From: Streptomyces sp. NK15101
GTDB taxonomy: Bacteria > Actinomycetota > Actinomycetes > Streptomycetales > Streptomycetaceae
Direction of reading: 5' to 3'
NCBI RefSeq assembly: GCF_020400725.1
Contig: NZ_JAINVG010000002.1
Span: 62,001-126,000 of the forward strand
DNA length: 64,000 nt
In this document: in pieces, positions 25,419 through 34,407 of the stretch
How positions within the stretch are numbered: position 1 is the stretch's first letter
Layout: each line of letters begins with the position of its first letter
Made by a program: the position numbers and the translations under genes
Notes under the pieces: model-generated
Databases searched by the model: none
What the model saw: the letters and a program-made list of their open reading frames with translations, nothing else
What the model was told of the DNA's origin: nothing

Positions 25419-28250
25419 CTACTCCGGCTTGGCCGCCGCCGTCTTCTTGGCAGCGGTCGTCTTCTTCGCCGTCGTGGTCTTCTTCGCGGCCGTCTTCTTG
25501 ACGGCGGTGGTCTTCTTCGCCGCCGTCTTCGTGGCCGTCTTCTTCGCCGCGGTCTTCTTCGCCGGTGCCTTCTTGGCGGCCTTCTTCGCCGGTCCCTTGG
25601 CCCGCTTCTCGGCGAGCAGCTCGTAGCCGCGCTCCGGCGTGATCGTCTCCACGCTGTCGCCGGTGCGCAGGGTGGCGTTGGTCTCGCCGTCCGTCACGTA
25701 CGGGCCGAAGCGCCCGTCCTTGACGACCACGGGCTTCTCGCTGACCGGGTCGGTGCCCAGCTCCTTCAGCGGCGGCTTGGCCGCGGCCCGGCCCCGCTGC
25801 TTCGGCTGGGCGTAGATCGCGAGCGCCTCTTCGAGGGTGATCGTGAAGAGCTGCTCCTCGTCGGTGAGCGACCGCGAGTCCGTGCCCTTCTTCAGGTACG
25901 GGCCGTAGCGGCCGTTCTGCGCGGTGATCTCGACGCCCTCGGCGTCCGTGCCGACGATCCGCGGGAGGGACATCAGCCGGAGCGCGTCCTCCAGGGTGAC
26001 GGTGTCCAGGGACATCGACTTGAAGAGGGAGGCCGTGCGCGGCTTCACCGCGTTCTTGCCGGTCTTCGGGGTGCCCTCGGGCAGGATCTCCGTCACGTAC
26101 GGGCCGTAGCGGCCGTCCTTGGCGACGATCTGGTGGCCGCTGACCGGGTCCGTACCGAGCTCGAAGTCGCCGCTCGGCTTGGCGAGCAGCTCCTCGGCGT
26201 GCTCGACGGTCAGCTCGTCGGGCGCGAGGTCGTCGGGCACGTCGGCCCGCTGGTGGCCCTCCTGCTCCTTCTCGCCGCGCTCGACGTACGGGCCGTAGCG
26301 GCCGACGCGGAGCACGATGCCGTTGCCGACGGGGAAGGAGGAGATCTCGCGCGCGTCGATCGCACCGAGGTCGGTGACGAGCTCCTTGAGGCCGCCGAGG
26401 TGGTCGCCGTCGCCGTTCCCGGCCTCCGCCGCGCCGCCCGTGCCGCCGGACTCGCCCTCGCCGAAGTAGAAGCGCTTCAGCCACGGCACGGCCTGGGCCT
26501 CGCCGCGCGCGATGCGGTCGAGGTCGTCCTCCATCTTGGCGGTGAAGTCGTAGTCGACGAGCCGCCCGAAGTGCTTCTCCAGGAGGTTGACGACGGCGAA
26601 GCTGAGGAAGGACGGGACGAGCGCCGTGCCCTTCTTGAAGACGTAGCCGCGGTCGAGGATGGTGCCGATGATCGAGGCGTACGTCGACGGGCGGCCGATC
26701 TCGCGCTCTTCCAGCTCCTTGACCAGGGAGGCCTCGGTGTAGCGGGCCGGCGGCTTGGTCGCGTGGCCGTCCGCCGTGATCTCCTCGGCGGTCAGCGCGT
26801 CGCCCTCGGCGACCTGCGGCAGGCGCCGCTCGCGGTCGTCGAGCTCCGCGTTCGGGTCGTCGGCCCCTTCCACGTACGCCTTCATGAAGCCGTGGAAGGT
26901 GATCGTCTTGCCGGAGGCGCTGAACTCGGCGTCGCGGCCGTCGGCGGCGGTGCCGCCGATCTTCACGGTGACCGAGTTGCCGGTCGCGTCCTTCATCTGG
27001 GAGGCGACGGTCCGCTTCCAGATCAGCTCGTACAGCTTGAACTGGTCGCCGGTGAGACCGGTCTCCGCAGGAGTGCGGAAACGATCACCCGAAGGCCGGA
27101 TCGCCTCGTGCGCCTCCTGCGCGTTCTTCACCTTGCCCGCGTAGACGCGCGGCTTCTCCGGCAGGTAGTCGGCGCCGTACAGCTGCGTGACCTGCGCCCG
27201 GGCCGCCGCCACGGCGGTGTCGGAGAGGATCGTGGAGTCCGTGCGCATGTAGGTGATGAAGCCGTTCTCGTACAGCTTCTGCGCCACCTGCATGGTCGCC
27301 TTCGCACCGAAGCCCAGCTTGCGGCTCGCCTCCTGCTGGAGGGTGGTGGTCCGGAAGGGGGCGTACGGGGAGCGGCGGTACGGCTTCGACTCGACCGAGC
27401 GCACCGAGAACGCCGTGTCGGCGAGCGCGGCGGCCAGCGCCCGCGCCTTCTCCTCGTCGAGGTGGAGCACGTTCGCGGTCTTCAGCCGACCGTCGGCGCC
27501 GAAGTCGCGGCCCTGCGCGACGCGCTTGCCGTCGACCGTCGCGAGGCGCGCGACCAGGGAGGACGGGTCGGAGGCGTCACCGGTGCGGCCGGTGCCGAAG
27601 GTGCCGGTGAGGTCCCAGTACTCGGCGGAGCGGAAGGCGATGCGCTCGCGCTCCCGCTCGACGACGAGACGGGTGGCGACGGACTGCACGCGGCCGGCGG
27701 ACAGCCGCGGCATGACCTTCTTCCACAGGACCGGCGAGACCTCGTAGCCGTACAGCCGGTCGAGGATGCGGCGGGTCTCCTGGGCGTCGACCATGCGCTG
27801 GTTCAGCTCGCGCGGGTTGGCGACGGCCTCGCGGATCGCGTCCTTGGTGATCTCGTGGAAGACCATCCGGTGGACCGGGACCTTGGGCTTCAGGACTTCC
27901 TGGAGGTGCCACGCGATGGCCTCGCCCTCGCGGTCCTCATCGGTGGCGAGGAAGAGCTCGTCGGACTCGGCGAGGAGCTCCTTGAGCTTCCTGACCTGCG
28001 CCTTCTTGTCGGCGTTGACGACGTAGATGGGCTGGAAGTCGTGCTCGACGTCGACGCCGAGACGGCGCACCTCGCCGGTGTACTTCTCCGGCACCTCGGC
28101 GGCGCCGGAGGGGAGGTCGCGGATGTGCCCGACGCTCGCCTCGACGACGTAGCCGGGGCCGAGGTAGCCCTTGATCGTCTTCGCCTTGGCAGGCGACTCG
28201 ACGATGACGAGTCGGCGGCCGCCGTGTGCGGTCTCGCTGGTCGGGGACAA
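25419..28250 (-). CDS. topA: DNA topoisomerase I
   Basis: A 943-residue type IA topoisomerase that relaxes negative supercoils. The TOPRIM domain starts at LVIVESPAKAK (residues 14-24) and has the metal motif TDEDREGEA at 103-111. The catalytic tyrosine is Y334 in FITYMRTDST. The C-terminal part has four GRYGPYV/GRFGPYV repeats and a long Lys-Ala tail (about residues 870-940) that binds DNA and is typical of Streptomyces TopA. It has no zinc fingers. The start is a TTG at 28250, chosen because GGAGAG lies 10 bases upstream and the N-terminus MSPTSET then matches the Streptomyces protein as I remember it. Upstream in-frame codons lack a ribosome site. The 282 bases before the next gene (28251-28532) show no gene. 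Confidence 0.95.
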   Translation of the reverse strand: MSPTSETAHGGRRLVIVESPAKAKTIKGYLGPGYVVEASVGHIRDLPSGAAEVPEKYTGEVRRLGVDVEHDFQPIYVVNADKKAQVRKLKELLAESDELFLATDEDREGEAIAWHLQEVLKPKVPVHRMVFHEITKDAIREAVANPRELNQRMVDAQETRRILDRLYGYEVSPVLWKKVMPRLSAGRVQSVATRLVVERERERIAFRSAEYWDLTGTFGTGRTGDASDPSSLVARLATVDGKRVAQGRDFGADGRLKTANVLHLDEEKARALAAALADTAFSVRSVESKPYRRSPYAPFRTTTLQQEASRKLGFGAKATMQVAQKLYENGFITYMRTDSTILSDTAVAAARAQVTQLYGADYLPEKPRVYAGKVKNAQEAHEAIRPSGDRFRTPAETGLTGDQFKLYELIWKRTVASQMKDATGNSVTVKIGGTAADGRDAEFSASGKTITFHGFMKAYVEGADDPNAELDDRERRLPQVAEGDALTAEEITADGHATKPPARYTEASLVKELEEREIGRPSTYASIIGTILDRGYVFKKGTALVPSFLSFAVVNLLEKHFGRLVDYDFTAKMEDDLDRIARGEAQAVPWLKRFYFGEGESGGTGGAAEAGNGDGDHLGGLKELVTDLGAIDAREISSFPVGNGIVLRVGRYGPYVERGEKEQEGHQRADVPDDLAPDELTVEHAEELLAKPSGDFELGTDPVSGHQIVAKDGRYGPYVTEILPEGTPKTGKNAVKPRTASLFKSMSLDTVTLEDALRLMSLPRIVGTDAEGVEITAQNGRYGPYLKKGTDSRSLTDEEQLFTITLEEALAIYAQPKQRGRAAAKPPLKELGTDPVSEKPVVVKDGRFGPYVTDGETNATLRTGDSVETITPERGYELLAEKRAKGPAKKAAKKAPAKKTAAKKTATKTAAKKTTAVKKTAAKKTTTAKKTTAAKKTAAAKPE

Positions 28251-28532
28251 CTTCGCTCTTCTCTCCGGATCGACGCTCTCTGGCACGTGCGGCACTGGCA
28301 CGCACGGCAGCGCACGGACGGTGACGCTCCCGTCGCTGCGGAGTGTGACGGTACAACCCGCCCCCGTGTCAAACGGCAAAAGCCCGCAACGGCCACTCGA
28401 ACGGTAACCCGAGTCCTGGCATTCCTGCCGCCCGGACTCCCGGACCGGCGGGGCGGGGGACATCTCGGGGAGATCGGAAACAAACCGGAGGCGGAACCCT
28501 CACCGGATCCCTGACGTGGTCCGGAGCCGGGC

Positions 28533-28730
28533 TCAGAGCCGGCCGAAGCACCAGACGCCGAGGAGGAGGAAGGCGGCGCCGGCGAGGCTCGTCAGCGCGA
28601 CGGCGGTGCGCGGGGGGACCCCGTACGCCACGGGCTCGCGGTGCAGCGACCGCACGGTGGTCCACAGCAGCAGCGCGCCTCCGAACAGCGTGAACGCCGC
28701 TCCCGCGAAGATCGCCGGCCCGCTCTCCAT
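28533..28730 (-). CDS. Small two-helix membrane protein
   Basis: A 65-residue protein with two hydrophobic helices (about 6-24 and 42-62) separated by a basic loop SLHREPVAYGVPPR. The ATG at 28730 follows GGGGTACGGGC, a weak ribosome site. It sits upstream of topA in the same orientation. I recall a small protein at this place in Streptomyces genomes, but its function is not known. The 168 bases to the right (28731-28898) hold no feature I can name. Confidence 0.65.
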   Translation of the reverse strand: MESGPAIFAGAAFTLFGGALLLWTTVRSLHREPVAYGVPPRTAVALTSLAGAAFLLLGVWCFGRL

Positions 28731-28898
28731 GCCCGTACCCCGTTCCGTTCACGTGCGGTGTTCGCCTCTCGCGGCCGAGGCTGACACCCCTGGGCATCGA
28801 AGGCGCGAACTCCGGGTGAACGGAGCGGGCCGGGCTCGCACGGGTTCACGAAGATGGCCGGTAGCGATCCGCTCCGGGGGCCCTTCTCCTTCCTTTCT

Positions 28899-29034
28899 CG
28901 TCACATCACCTCGAGCGTGCCTCTCCCGCCACACCGCCTCGGGCGTGCCTCTCTCGTCACATCACCTCGGGCGTGCCTCTCCCGTCACACCGCCTCGGGC
29001 GTGCCTCTTGCGTCACATCACGTCGAGCGTGGCC
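28899..29034. repeat. 28-bp tandem repeat array (about 4.9 copies) at the ABC-2 permease 3' end
   Basis: Units of 28 bp start CGTCACATCACCTCG and continue AGCGTGCCTCTCC. They alternate between two versions (CACATCACC and CACACCGCC), so the array has an underlying 56-bp period. On the minus strand the rightmost copy contains the stop codon of the permease gene (ATGTGA). The other copies lie downstream of the gene and repeat that end. There are no spacers, so it is not a CRISPR. Confidence 0.85.
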
Positions 29035-29804
29035 CGGCGTCGGCTCCCCCGCTCGAAGACGGCGAGGAGGACGACGGCGAGCAGCGCCCACCCGGCGCCG
29101 ACCGCGAGCTCGGCCCCGAGCAGGTGGCCGTCCAGACCGGCACCCGCGGTCAGCCCCCGTGCCGCGTCCGCCGCGTGCGTGAGCGGCAGCAGCTCGCCGG
29201 CGGCCCGCATCCACTCCGGCAGCGTCTCCCGGGGCACGGCGGCACCGGTCAGGAGCAGCAGCCCGGAGCAGGCCACGTTCGACACCAGGAACACGTCACG
29301 GAAGCGCAGCCCGAGCGCCCCGAGCGCGAGCCCGAAGGCCGAGCAGGCGCCCGCCGCGACGAGCAGCACCAGACCGAGCCCCGGCAGTGCCCCGGCGGGC
29401 ACGGGCAGCCCGAGGACGAGGGCGGCTGCGGTGAGCGCGAAGGCGCTGACGAGCAGTCCGTTGAGGACGTACGGGAGGGCTCGCCCGATCCACAGCGGGA
29501 CCCTGTGGCGGGGGGAGAGCAGGACGGCCCCGAGGGTGCCGTACCGCCGCTCGTTGGAGACGGCCATCGTGCCGCCGTACACGCAGGAGGCGGAAGCTGC
29601 GAGGACGGCGTTGCCCACGAGGTGGAAACGATCGTCGGCGACACCCAGTTCCCTGCCCAGGAAGACGAAGAAGAAAACCTGGAGAAGGGGTCCGACCAGC
29701 AGCGTTCCGATGAACATCGGCGGGGTGGTCCAGTTGAAGAGCGCCCGGTAGGAGATCGCCCCGCCGACGACGACGAGCCGCGCCGTGCCGAGGAAACGGA
29801 ACAT
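29013..29804 (-). CDS. ABC-2 type transporter permease (second subunit)
   Basis: A 263-residue protein with six hydrophobic helices. The cytoplasmic ERRYGTLGAVLLSPRHR segment (about residues 85-101) and the RETLPEWMRAAGELLPLTHA segment (about 195-214) mark the ABC-2/DrrB-type exporter permease family. The ATG at 29804 is used with AAAGG upstream; a GTG one codon earlier is possible. It follows the first permease after 13 bases. ATPase, permease and permease form one exporter of a drug or natural product. Its C-terminal codons lie inside the 28-bp repeat array. Confidence 0.88.
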   Translation of the reverse strand: MFRFLGTARLVVVGGAISYRALFNWTTPPMFIGTLLVGPLLQVFFFVFLGRELGVADDRFHLVGNAVLAASASCVYGGTMAVSNERRYGTLGAVLLSPRHRVPLWIGRALPYVLNGLLVSAFALTAAALVLGLPVPAGALPGLGLVLLVAAGACSAFGLALGALGLRFRDVFLVSNVACSGLLLLTGAAVPRETLPEWMRAAGELLPLTHAADAARGLTAGAGLDGHLLGAELAVGAGWALLAVVLLAVFERGSRRRATLDVM

Positions 29805-29817
29805 CACTGATGGCCTT

Positions 29818-30591
29818 TCAGGTGAGGGCGAGGGTGGCGGCGGCGCGTGCCCGGCGTTCCACCCGTCCGAGGACGAGGACGGCGGCGAGGGCGTATCCGG
29901 CGCCGAGCGCGAGGGCGGTGAGCAGCGGGGTGGTCACGTCCCCGCCGGAGGTCGCCGCGTGCACGGCCCGCGCGCCCCAGGTCGTGGGCAGCGCCCAGGA
30001 GATCGGGCGGGTCCAGGCGGGCAGCACGGTGACGGGCACGAGCAGCCCGGACAGCAGCCAGACGGGGGTGTCGAGCGGGTTGGCAAGGGCGTTGGCGTTG
30101 CGGAGAAGGACGAAGGTGGCGGCGAGCAGCAGTCCCGTCATGCCGAGGGCGAGGACGCACACCGGGACGGCGACGGGGAAGAGCAGCGGGTGCGCGAAGT
30201 CGAGCGGCACGTCGAAGAGCAGCACGCCCCACAGGACGGTCGCGCCCATCGCGTACGTGCCGATGACGGCGGTCGCGAGGGTGATGGGGAGGAGCACGAG
30301 CGCCAGCGGGGTGGGGGCGACGACCAGGGTCTCCAGGGTGCCGAGCCAGCGCTGGTTCTGCACGGCGCCGCCCGAGCCGAAGAGGACCGAGCCCCAGATG
30401 CCCATGAGCCCGGCCCCGACCGAGGCGGTGAGCAGCCGGTCGGGGTCTCCGGCGGCGCGGAACAGATAGACGGCGAGGGTGGCGTAGACGAGCGGGACGA
30501 GGACGGCGAAGGTGATCTCGATCGGAGAGCGCGACATGTACGAGACGTGGGTGCGCACCCCGACGAGGATCAGTCGCGGGAGGCGCCTCAT
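29818..30591 (-). CDS. ABC-2 type transporter permease (first subunit)
   Basis: A 257-residue integral membrane protein with six helices. It has the family features QRWLGTLETLVVAPTP (about residues 80-95) and PAWTRPISWALPTTWGARAV (about 190-210). Its ATG overlaps the ATPase stop as ATGA, and it is followed closely by a second, related permease. The two permeases would form a heterodimer in the membrane driven by the upstream ATPase. No biosynthetic genes adjoin, so self-resistance or drug efflux is only a guess. Confidence 0.9.
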   Translation of the reverse strand: MRRLPRLILVGVRTHVSYMSRSPIEITFAVLVPLVYATLAVYLFRAAGDPDRLLTASVGAGLMGIWGSVLFGSGGAVQNQRWLGTLETLVVAPTPLALVLLPITLATAVIGTYAMGATVLWGVLLFDVPLDFAHPLLFPVAVPVCVLALGMTGLLLAATFVLLRNANALANPLDTPVWLLSGLLVPVTVLPAWTRPISWALPTTWGARAVHAATSGGDVTTPLLTALALGAGYALAAVLVLGRVERRARAAATLALT

Positions 30592-31661
30592 GCGGCGGCC
30601 TCCACGGCTTCGGTCCCGGCGCCGGCCGTCTCCCCCACGGCTTCGGTCCCGGCGCCGGCCGTCTCCCCCACGGCTTCGGTCCCGGCGCCGGCCGTCTCCT
30701 CCACGATCGCGATGTAGGCGTCCTCGAGGGACGGTTCGCGGCTCGTGACCCGGCCGATCCGTACGCCGTCGAGTGCGGCGAGGACGGGCCCGTGCAGGTC
30801 GGAGGCGCCGCGTCCGATCTGCACGGTGACCGTCTGCAGGGCGCCCCGGTCCTCGGCCGACACCCCCCGCACCCCGGGCACGCGCCGCACCCGGTCGAGC
30901 CGCTCCTCGTCCACGCCGTACGCCTCGATCTCCAGCACGTCCCTTTCCCGTACGAGGGACTTGAGGCTGCCGGGGGTGCCGAGGGCGCGGATGCGGCCGC
31001 CCGCGATGACGGCGATCCGGTCGCAGAGCTCGTCGGCCTCGGCCATGTAGTGGGTGGTGAGGAGGACGGTGGTGCCGGCGGAGGCCAGGTCGGCGACCGT
31101 GCGGCGCAGGTCGCGGGCGGCGACGGGATCGACGCCGATGGACGGTTCGTCGAGGAAGAGGACGTCGGGGCGGTGGAGCAGCCCGCGGGCGATGTGGAGG
31201 CGCTGGCGCATGCCGCGCGAGTACCCCTCGACGCGTTCCCTCTCGCGTCCCACCAGGCCGACGAGGTCGAGGAGTTCGGCGATGCGCCGCTTCTGGTCGC
31301 GGGCGGCGACGCCGTACAGCTCGGCGAAGTAGCGGAGGTTGTCGAGGGCGGACAGCCGGTCGTACAGGCCCCGGTCGCCGCCGAAGACGTATCCGATCCT
31401 GCGGCGTACGGCGACGGGGTCGCGGGCCACGTCGTGGCCGAACACCCGGGCCGTGCCGGAGGTCGGCAGCAGCAGGGTGTTGAGCATCTTGATGGTGGTG
31501 GTCTTGCCGGCGCCGTTGGGCCCGAGCAGGCCGAACAGCTCCCCCGGCGCCACCTCGAAGGTGACTCCGCGCACGGCCTCGGTCTCGGCCCGGCGGGACC
31601 TCGGCCACCCGGTCCTGCTGGTGTAGGTGCGGCGCAGCGCGTCCGCCTCGATTGCGAGCAT
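30588..31661 (-). CDS. DrrA-type ABC transporter ATP-binding protein
   Basis: A 357-residue ATPase of an ABC-2 exporter. Walker A is GPNGAGKTTT, the signature YSRGMRQRLHIARGL is a variant of LSGGQ, Walker B is VLFLDEPSIGVD, and the H-loop is LTTHYMAEAD. A DrrA-type C-terminal domain follows (about 230-320). The last 38 residues are three exact GETAGAGTEAV units from a 33-bp DNA repeat. The ATG at 31661 starts the conserved domain; TACCGT 7 bases before it suggests leaderless transcription. It heads a three-gene exporter operon. The neighbouring ArsR-type regulator (31744-32748) is encoded just upstream in the same direction. Confidence 0.9.
   Translation of the reverse strand: MLAIEADALRRTYTSRTGWPRSRRAETEAVRGVTFEVAPGELFGLLGPNGAGKTTTIKMLNTLLLPTSGTARVFGHDVARDPVAVRRRIGYVFGGDRGLYDRLSALDNLRYFAELYGVAARDQKRRIAELLDLVGLVGRERERVEGYSRGMRQRLHIARGLLHRPDVLFLDEPSIGVDPVAARDLRRTVADLASAGTTVLLTTHYMAEADELCDRIAVIAGGRIRALGTPGSLKSLVRERDVLEIEAYGVDEERLDRVRRVPGVRGVSAEDRGALQTVTVQIGRGASDLHGPVLAALDGVRIGRVTSREPSLEDAYIAIVEETAGAGTEAVGETAGAGTEAVGETAGAGTEAVEAAA
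30602..30700 (-). repeat. Three exact 33-bp tandem repeats at the 3' end of the ABC ATPase gene
   Basis: The 33-base unit (CCACGGCTTCGGTCCCGGCG and following) occurs three times in frame, adding GETAGAGTEAV copies to the C-terminus. The high identity points to recent slippage or duplication. Confidence 0.9.
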
Positions 31662-31743
31662 GCGCCGGACGGTAGGAGCCGGCGGGAGGGCCGGGCCATC
31701 GATTCGGGAGGCCCCGAATCGTCGCACCGCGCCCTTCGCCTCC

Positions 31744-32748
31744 TCAGGCCGCGGCCGCGAGGACGTCCTCTCCGGCGAGCAGCGCGAGCAGTGAACGGCC
31801 CGTGTCCGTCAGCTGGTAGTACACGGAGCGCCCGACGCGGTGGCGGGTCACGACACCGGCTTCGGCGAGCACCGACAGGTGCTCGGAGACCGTGCTGGGG
31901 GCGAGGCCGAGCCGGTCGGCGAGCCCGGCCGTGGTCAGGGGTCCGCCCAGTTCGCGCAGGACCGCGGCCCGGCCCCGGCCGAGCAGCAGCCCGAGCCGGT
32001 CCTCGGCGACGGGCTCGGCCTGCTCGCGCAGGGCGGCGGCACCCCGGGCCTGGAAGCTGAGCGCGAAGACCTCGGGGTCGTCCGTGGAGTAGAGCCGGCA
32101 GCCCTCGGCGAAGACCAGGGGCACGAGGACGAGCCGCCGCTCCCCGGGGGCGTACTCGGCGTCGATGTACTTGGTCAGTTCGAGTACGGGGGGCTGCCAG
32201 CGCCCCCGGGCCTCCAGGCCCGCGAAGAGCGCGTCGACGCCCTCCGTCGCGAACGTCCTGGCCCGGACGAGCACTTCGTCCTCGACGAGCCGGCGCATCG
32301 TCGGCCAGTACGGCTCGATCGCGCCTTCCCAGAAGGCGGCGTACGCGTCGGCGAGCGCCGCGCAGGCGGCCTCCGGGTCCCTCAGGTACGGCTGCAGGAA
32401 GGGCGCGTCCTCCATGCCGGGGTAGCAGACGGCCGCCTGTTCGCGGACGAACCCCGGGTCGGTGGCCCGCAGCGCGGCGAGCTCCTCGTGGACGTGCACC
32501 GTGCCGAACGGCCGGGGCAGCAGGAAGTCGGAGGTCTCGCGCCGGCCCACCCCGAACAGCTGCCACAGGGGGCGGAGCCGGTCGTCCTCGCGCCACACCT
32601 CGCGCGCCCGCCCGACCCACTCCTGGTACGGCCAGGAGGGGTGCCGGTGCGGCAGCGCGAGGTGCATCGCGCAGAACGTGTCGCGGAGCGGGCTGATCGC
32701 GATCCGGGTCGCCCCGAGCGAGGTCTCGTCCAGCTCGATCCGTATCAA
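31744..32748 (-). CDS. DUF5937/ArsR-family winged-helix regulator
   Basis: A 334-residue regulator with a C-terminal ArsR/SmtB winged helix (about 250-320: LGGPLTTAGLADRLGLAPST then VSEHLSVLAEAGVVTRHRVG). A roughly 220-residue N-terminal region fits the DUF5937 domain often joined to it. The start is a TTG at 32748, supported by a GGAGGGA ribosome site and by a TTGA overlap with the stop of the methyltransferase gene. A longer frame to 32931 is not supported. It lies just upstream of the ABC-2 exporter operon and is a likely regulator of it. No metal-binding cysteines typical of metal-sensing ArsR are seen. Confidence 0.85.
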   Translation of the reverse strand: MIRIELDETSLGATRIAISPLRDTFCAMHLALPHRHPSWPYQEWVGRAREVWREDDRLRPLWQLFGVGRRETSDFLLPRPFGTVHVHEELAALRATDPGFVREQAAVCYPGMEDAPFLQPYLRDPEAACAALADAYAAFWEGAIEPYWPTMRRLVEDEVLVRARTFATEGVDALFAGLEARGRWQPPVLELTKYIDAEYAPGERRLVLVPLVFAEGCRLYSTDDPEVFALSFQARGAAALREQAEPVAEDRLGLLLGRGRAAVLRELGGPLTTAGLADRLGLAPSTVSEHLSVLAEAGVVTRHRVGRSVYYQLTDTGRSLLALLAGEDVLAAAA

Positions 32749-34313
32749 GCGCCGCTCCCTCCGGTCCCGGACGGCTCCGCCCCCGGCAGCAGGGGTCCGG
32801 GGATCAGGAAGCCCTCCTCGACGAGCAGCCGGATCGCCTGCGGGGTGCGGTCCCGCAGCATGACCGGGTCCTCGCCCATCAGCTGTCCGATCGCGTCGAG
32901 GATGCGGCCGGCGCTGAGCGTGCCGTCGCACACGCCGGCGAACCCGGCGCCGACGTGGTCGACCTTGGTGGCCCGGCGCATGCCGCGGTTCTGCCGGAGC
33001 ACCACGTGCTCCGGGTCCTCGGCGCCCGGCAGCCCGACCTGCTCCTGCACCACCTCGGGCGCGAGCGTGAACCGGTCGGCCAGGAGCGCGGCGTCGTCAT
33101 GGTCGCGCAGGTAGTCCTGGCGCTCGAAGTGGGCGCGGACGGTGGGGCCGAGGGGCTGCTCGACGGGGTGCGGCCACTCCTCGATGACGATCGAGGGCTC
33201 GACCGCGCCGGAGGCCACGGCCTCGTTGCGCCGGATCGTGATCCAGCCGAAGCCGACCGCGCGGGTCTTGCTCGCCTCGAACTCGTCGAGCCAGCGGTCG
33301 TACGCCGCCCGGTAGGCCTCCGGGTCGCCGCGGTGGTCGCCGCTGTCCCGCAGCCACAGCTCGGTGTACTGGGTGATGTCCTGGACCTCGCGCTGCACGA
33401 TCCAGGCGTCGCAGCCGCGTGGCACCCAGGACCGCAGCCGCTCCTGCCACTCCTCGCCCTCGACGTGCTGCCAGTTGGCGAGGAACTGGGCGTACCCGCC
33501 GTCGTTGAGCCGCTCCCCGGCCTGCTGCACGAGCGTGCGGCACAGGTCGTCGCCGCTCATTCCGCCGTCCCGGTAGGTGAGCCCGGCTCCGGGGGAGATC
33601 ACGAACGGCGGGTTGGAGACGATCAGGTCGTACGTGTCGCCGTCGACGGGCTCGAAGAGCGAGCCGGTCAGCAGCTCGGCCTCCCGGGCCCCGGAGAGGG
33701 CGAGCGTGAGCCGGGTGAAGTCCAGGGCGCGCGGGTTGAGGTCGGTGGCGGTGACCAGGGTGGCGTGCTGGGCGGCGTGCAGCGCCTGGATGCCGGAGCC
33801 GGTGCCGAGGTCGAGCGCGGCGGAGACCGGCGTACGGACCGTGATGCCGGCGAGGGTGGTGGAGGCGCCCCCGACGCCGAGGACGACGCCCTCGTCCTTC
33901 TTCCCGATGCCCCCGGCGCCGCCCACGGCACAGCCCAGGTCGGAGACGATGAACCAGTCCTCGCCGTCCGGTCCGCCGTACGGCCGGACGTCGACCGTGG
34001 CGAGCACGGTGCCGTCCTCGCGGACCAGCCAGCCGTCGGCGAGGGCCTCCTCCAGCGGGAGCGCGGCGGCGGCACGGTCGGCCGGGACGGGCTCCTGGAG
34101 CAGGAAGAGCCGGACGAGGGTCTCCAGCGGGGAGTCGCCGCGGGTGGCGCGCAGGGCGGGCACGGTCTCGCTGCGGGCGAGGGCCGCGTAGGCCGGGGCG
34201 CCGAGCAGGTCGAGCAGTCCGTCGGCGGTGAAGTCGGCGGCGAGCAGAGCCTCGCGCAGACGGGCGGCGTGCGCGGGCACCGGGAGGCGGGGAGGCAGGC
34301 TGGTCGTACTCAC
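32745..34313 (-). CDS. Class I SAM-dependent methyltransferase (PrmC/RsmC-like core)
   Basis: A 522-residue enzyme. An N-terminal domain (about 1-165) precedes a Rossmann methyltransferase core with AdoMet motif I ALDLGTGSGIQAL (about 166-178), the acidic loop ATDLNPRAL, and the NPPF catalytic motif SNPPFVISPG. NPPY/F motifs act on an amide or exocyclic amine nitrogen, so the target is a base or a Gln/Asn side chain in RNA, DNA or protein. A 200-residue C-terminal domain is specific to the actinobacterial family. The GTG start at 34313 has GGAG close upstream. It is coupled to the ArsR-type gene by a 4-base overlap. I recall an orthologue between topA and hppA in S. coelicolor. The exact target is unknown. 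Confidence 0.87.
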   Translation of the reverse strand: MSTTSLPPRLPVPAHAARLREALLAADFTADGLLDLLGAPAYAALARSETVPALRATRGDSPLETLVRLFLLQEPVPADRAAAALPLEEALADGWLVREDGTVLATVDVRPYGGPDGEDWFIVSDLGCAVGGAGGIGKKDEGVVLGVGGASTTLAGITVRTPVSAALDLGTGSGIQALHAAQHATLVTATDLNPRALDFTRLTLALSGAREAELLTGSLFEPVDGDTYDLIVSNPPFVISPGAGLTYRDGGMSGDDLCRTLVQQAGERLNDGGYAQFLANWQHVEGEEWQERLRSWVPRGCDAWIVQREVQDITQYTELWLRDSGDHRGDPEAYRAAYDRWLDEFEASKTRAVGFGWITIRRNEAVASGAVEPSIVIEEWPHPVEQPLGPTVRAHFERQDYLRDHDDAALLADRFTLAPEVVQEQVGLPGAEDPEHVVLRQNRGMRRATKVDHVGAGFAGVCDGTLSAGRILDAIGQLMGEDPVMLRDRTPQAIRLLVEEGFLIPGPLLPGAEPSGTGGSGA

Positions 34314-34407
34314 CGCTCCATTGTGACGGCCGCCGCCGACATCCGGGCGGCCGACCCGGCGGCGTGCGACCGATCGCCGCCGCCGGGCCGATCGGCCCTC
34401 GGTTCCC

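Noticed and set aside
28899..29034. CRISPR array
   Set aside because: The 28-bp units are directly adjacent with no unique spacers and there are no cas genes; the same applies to 50173-50297 and 59810-59877.
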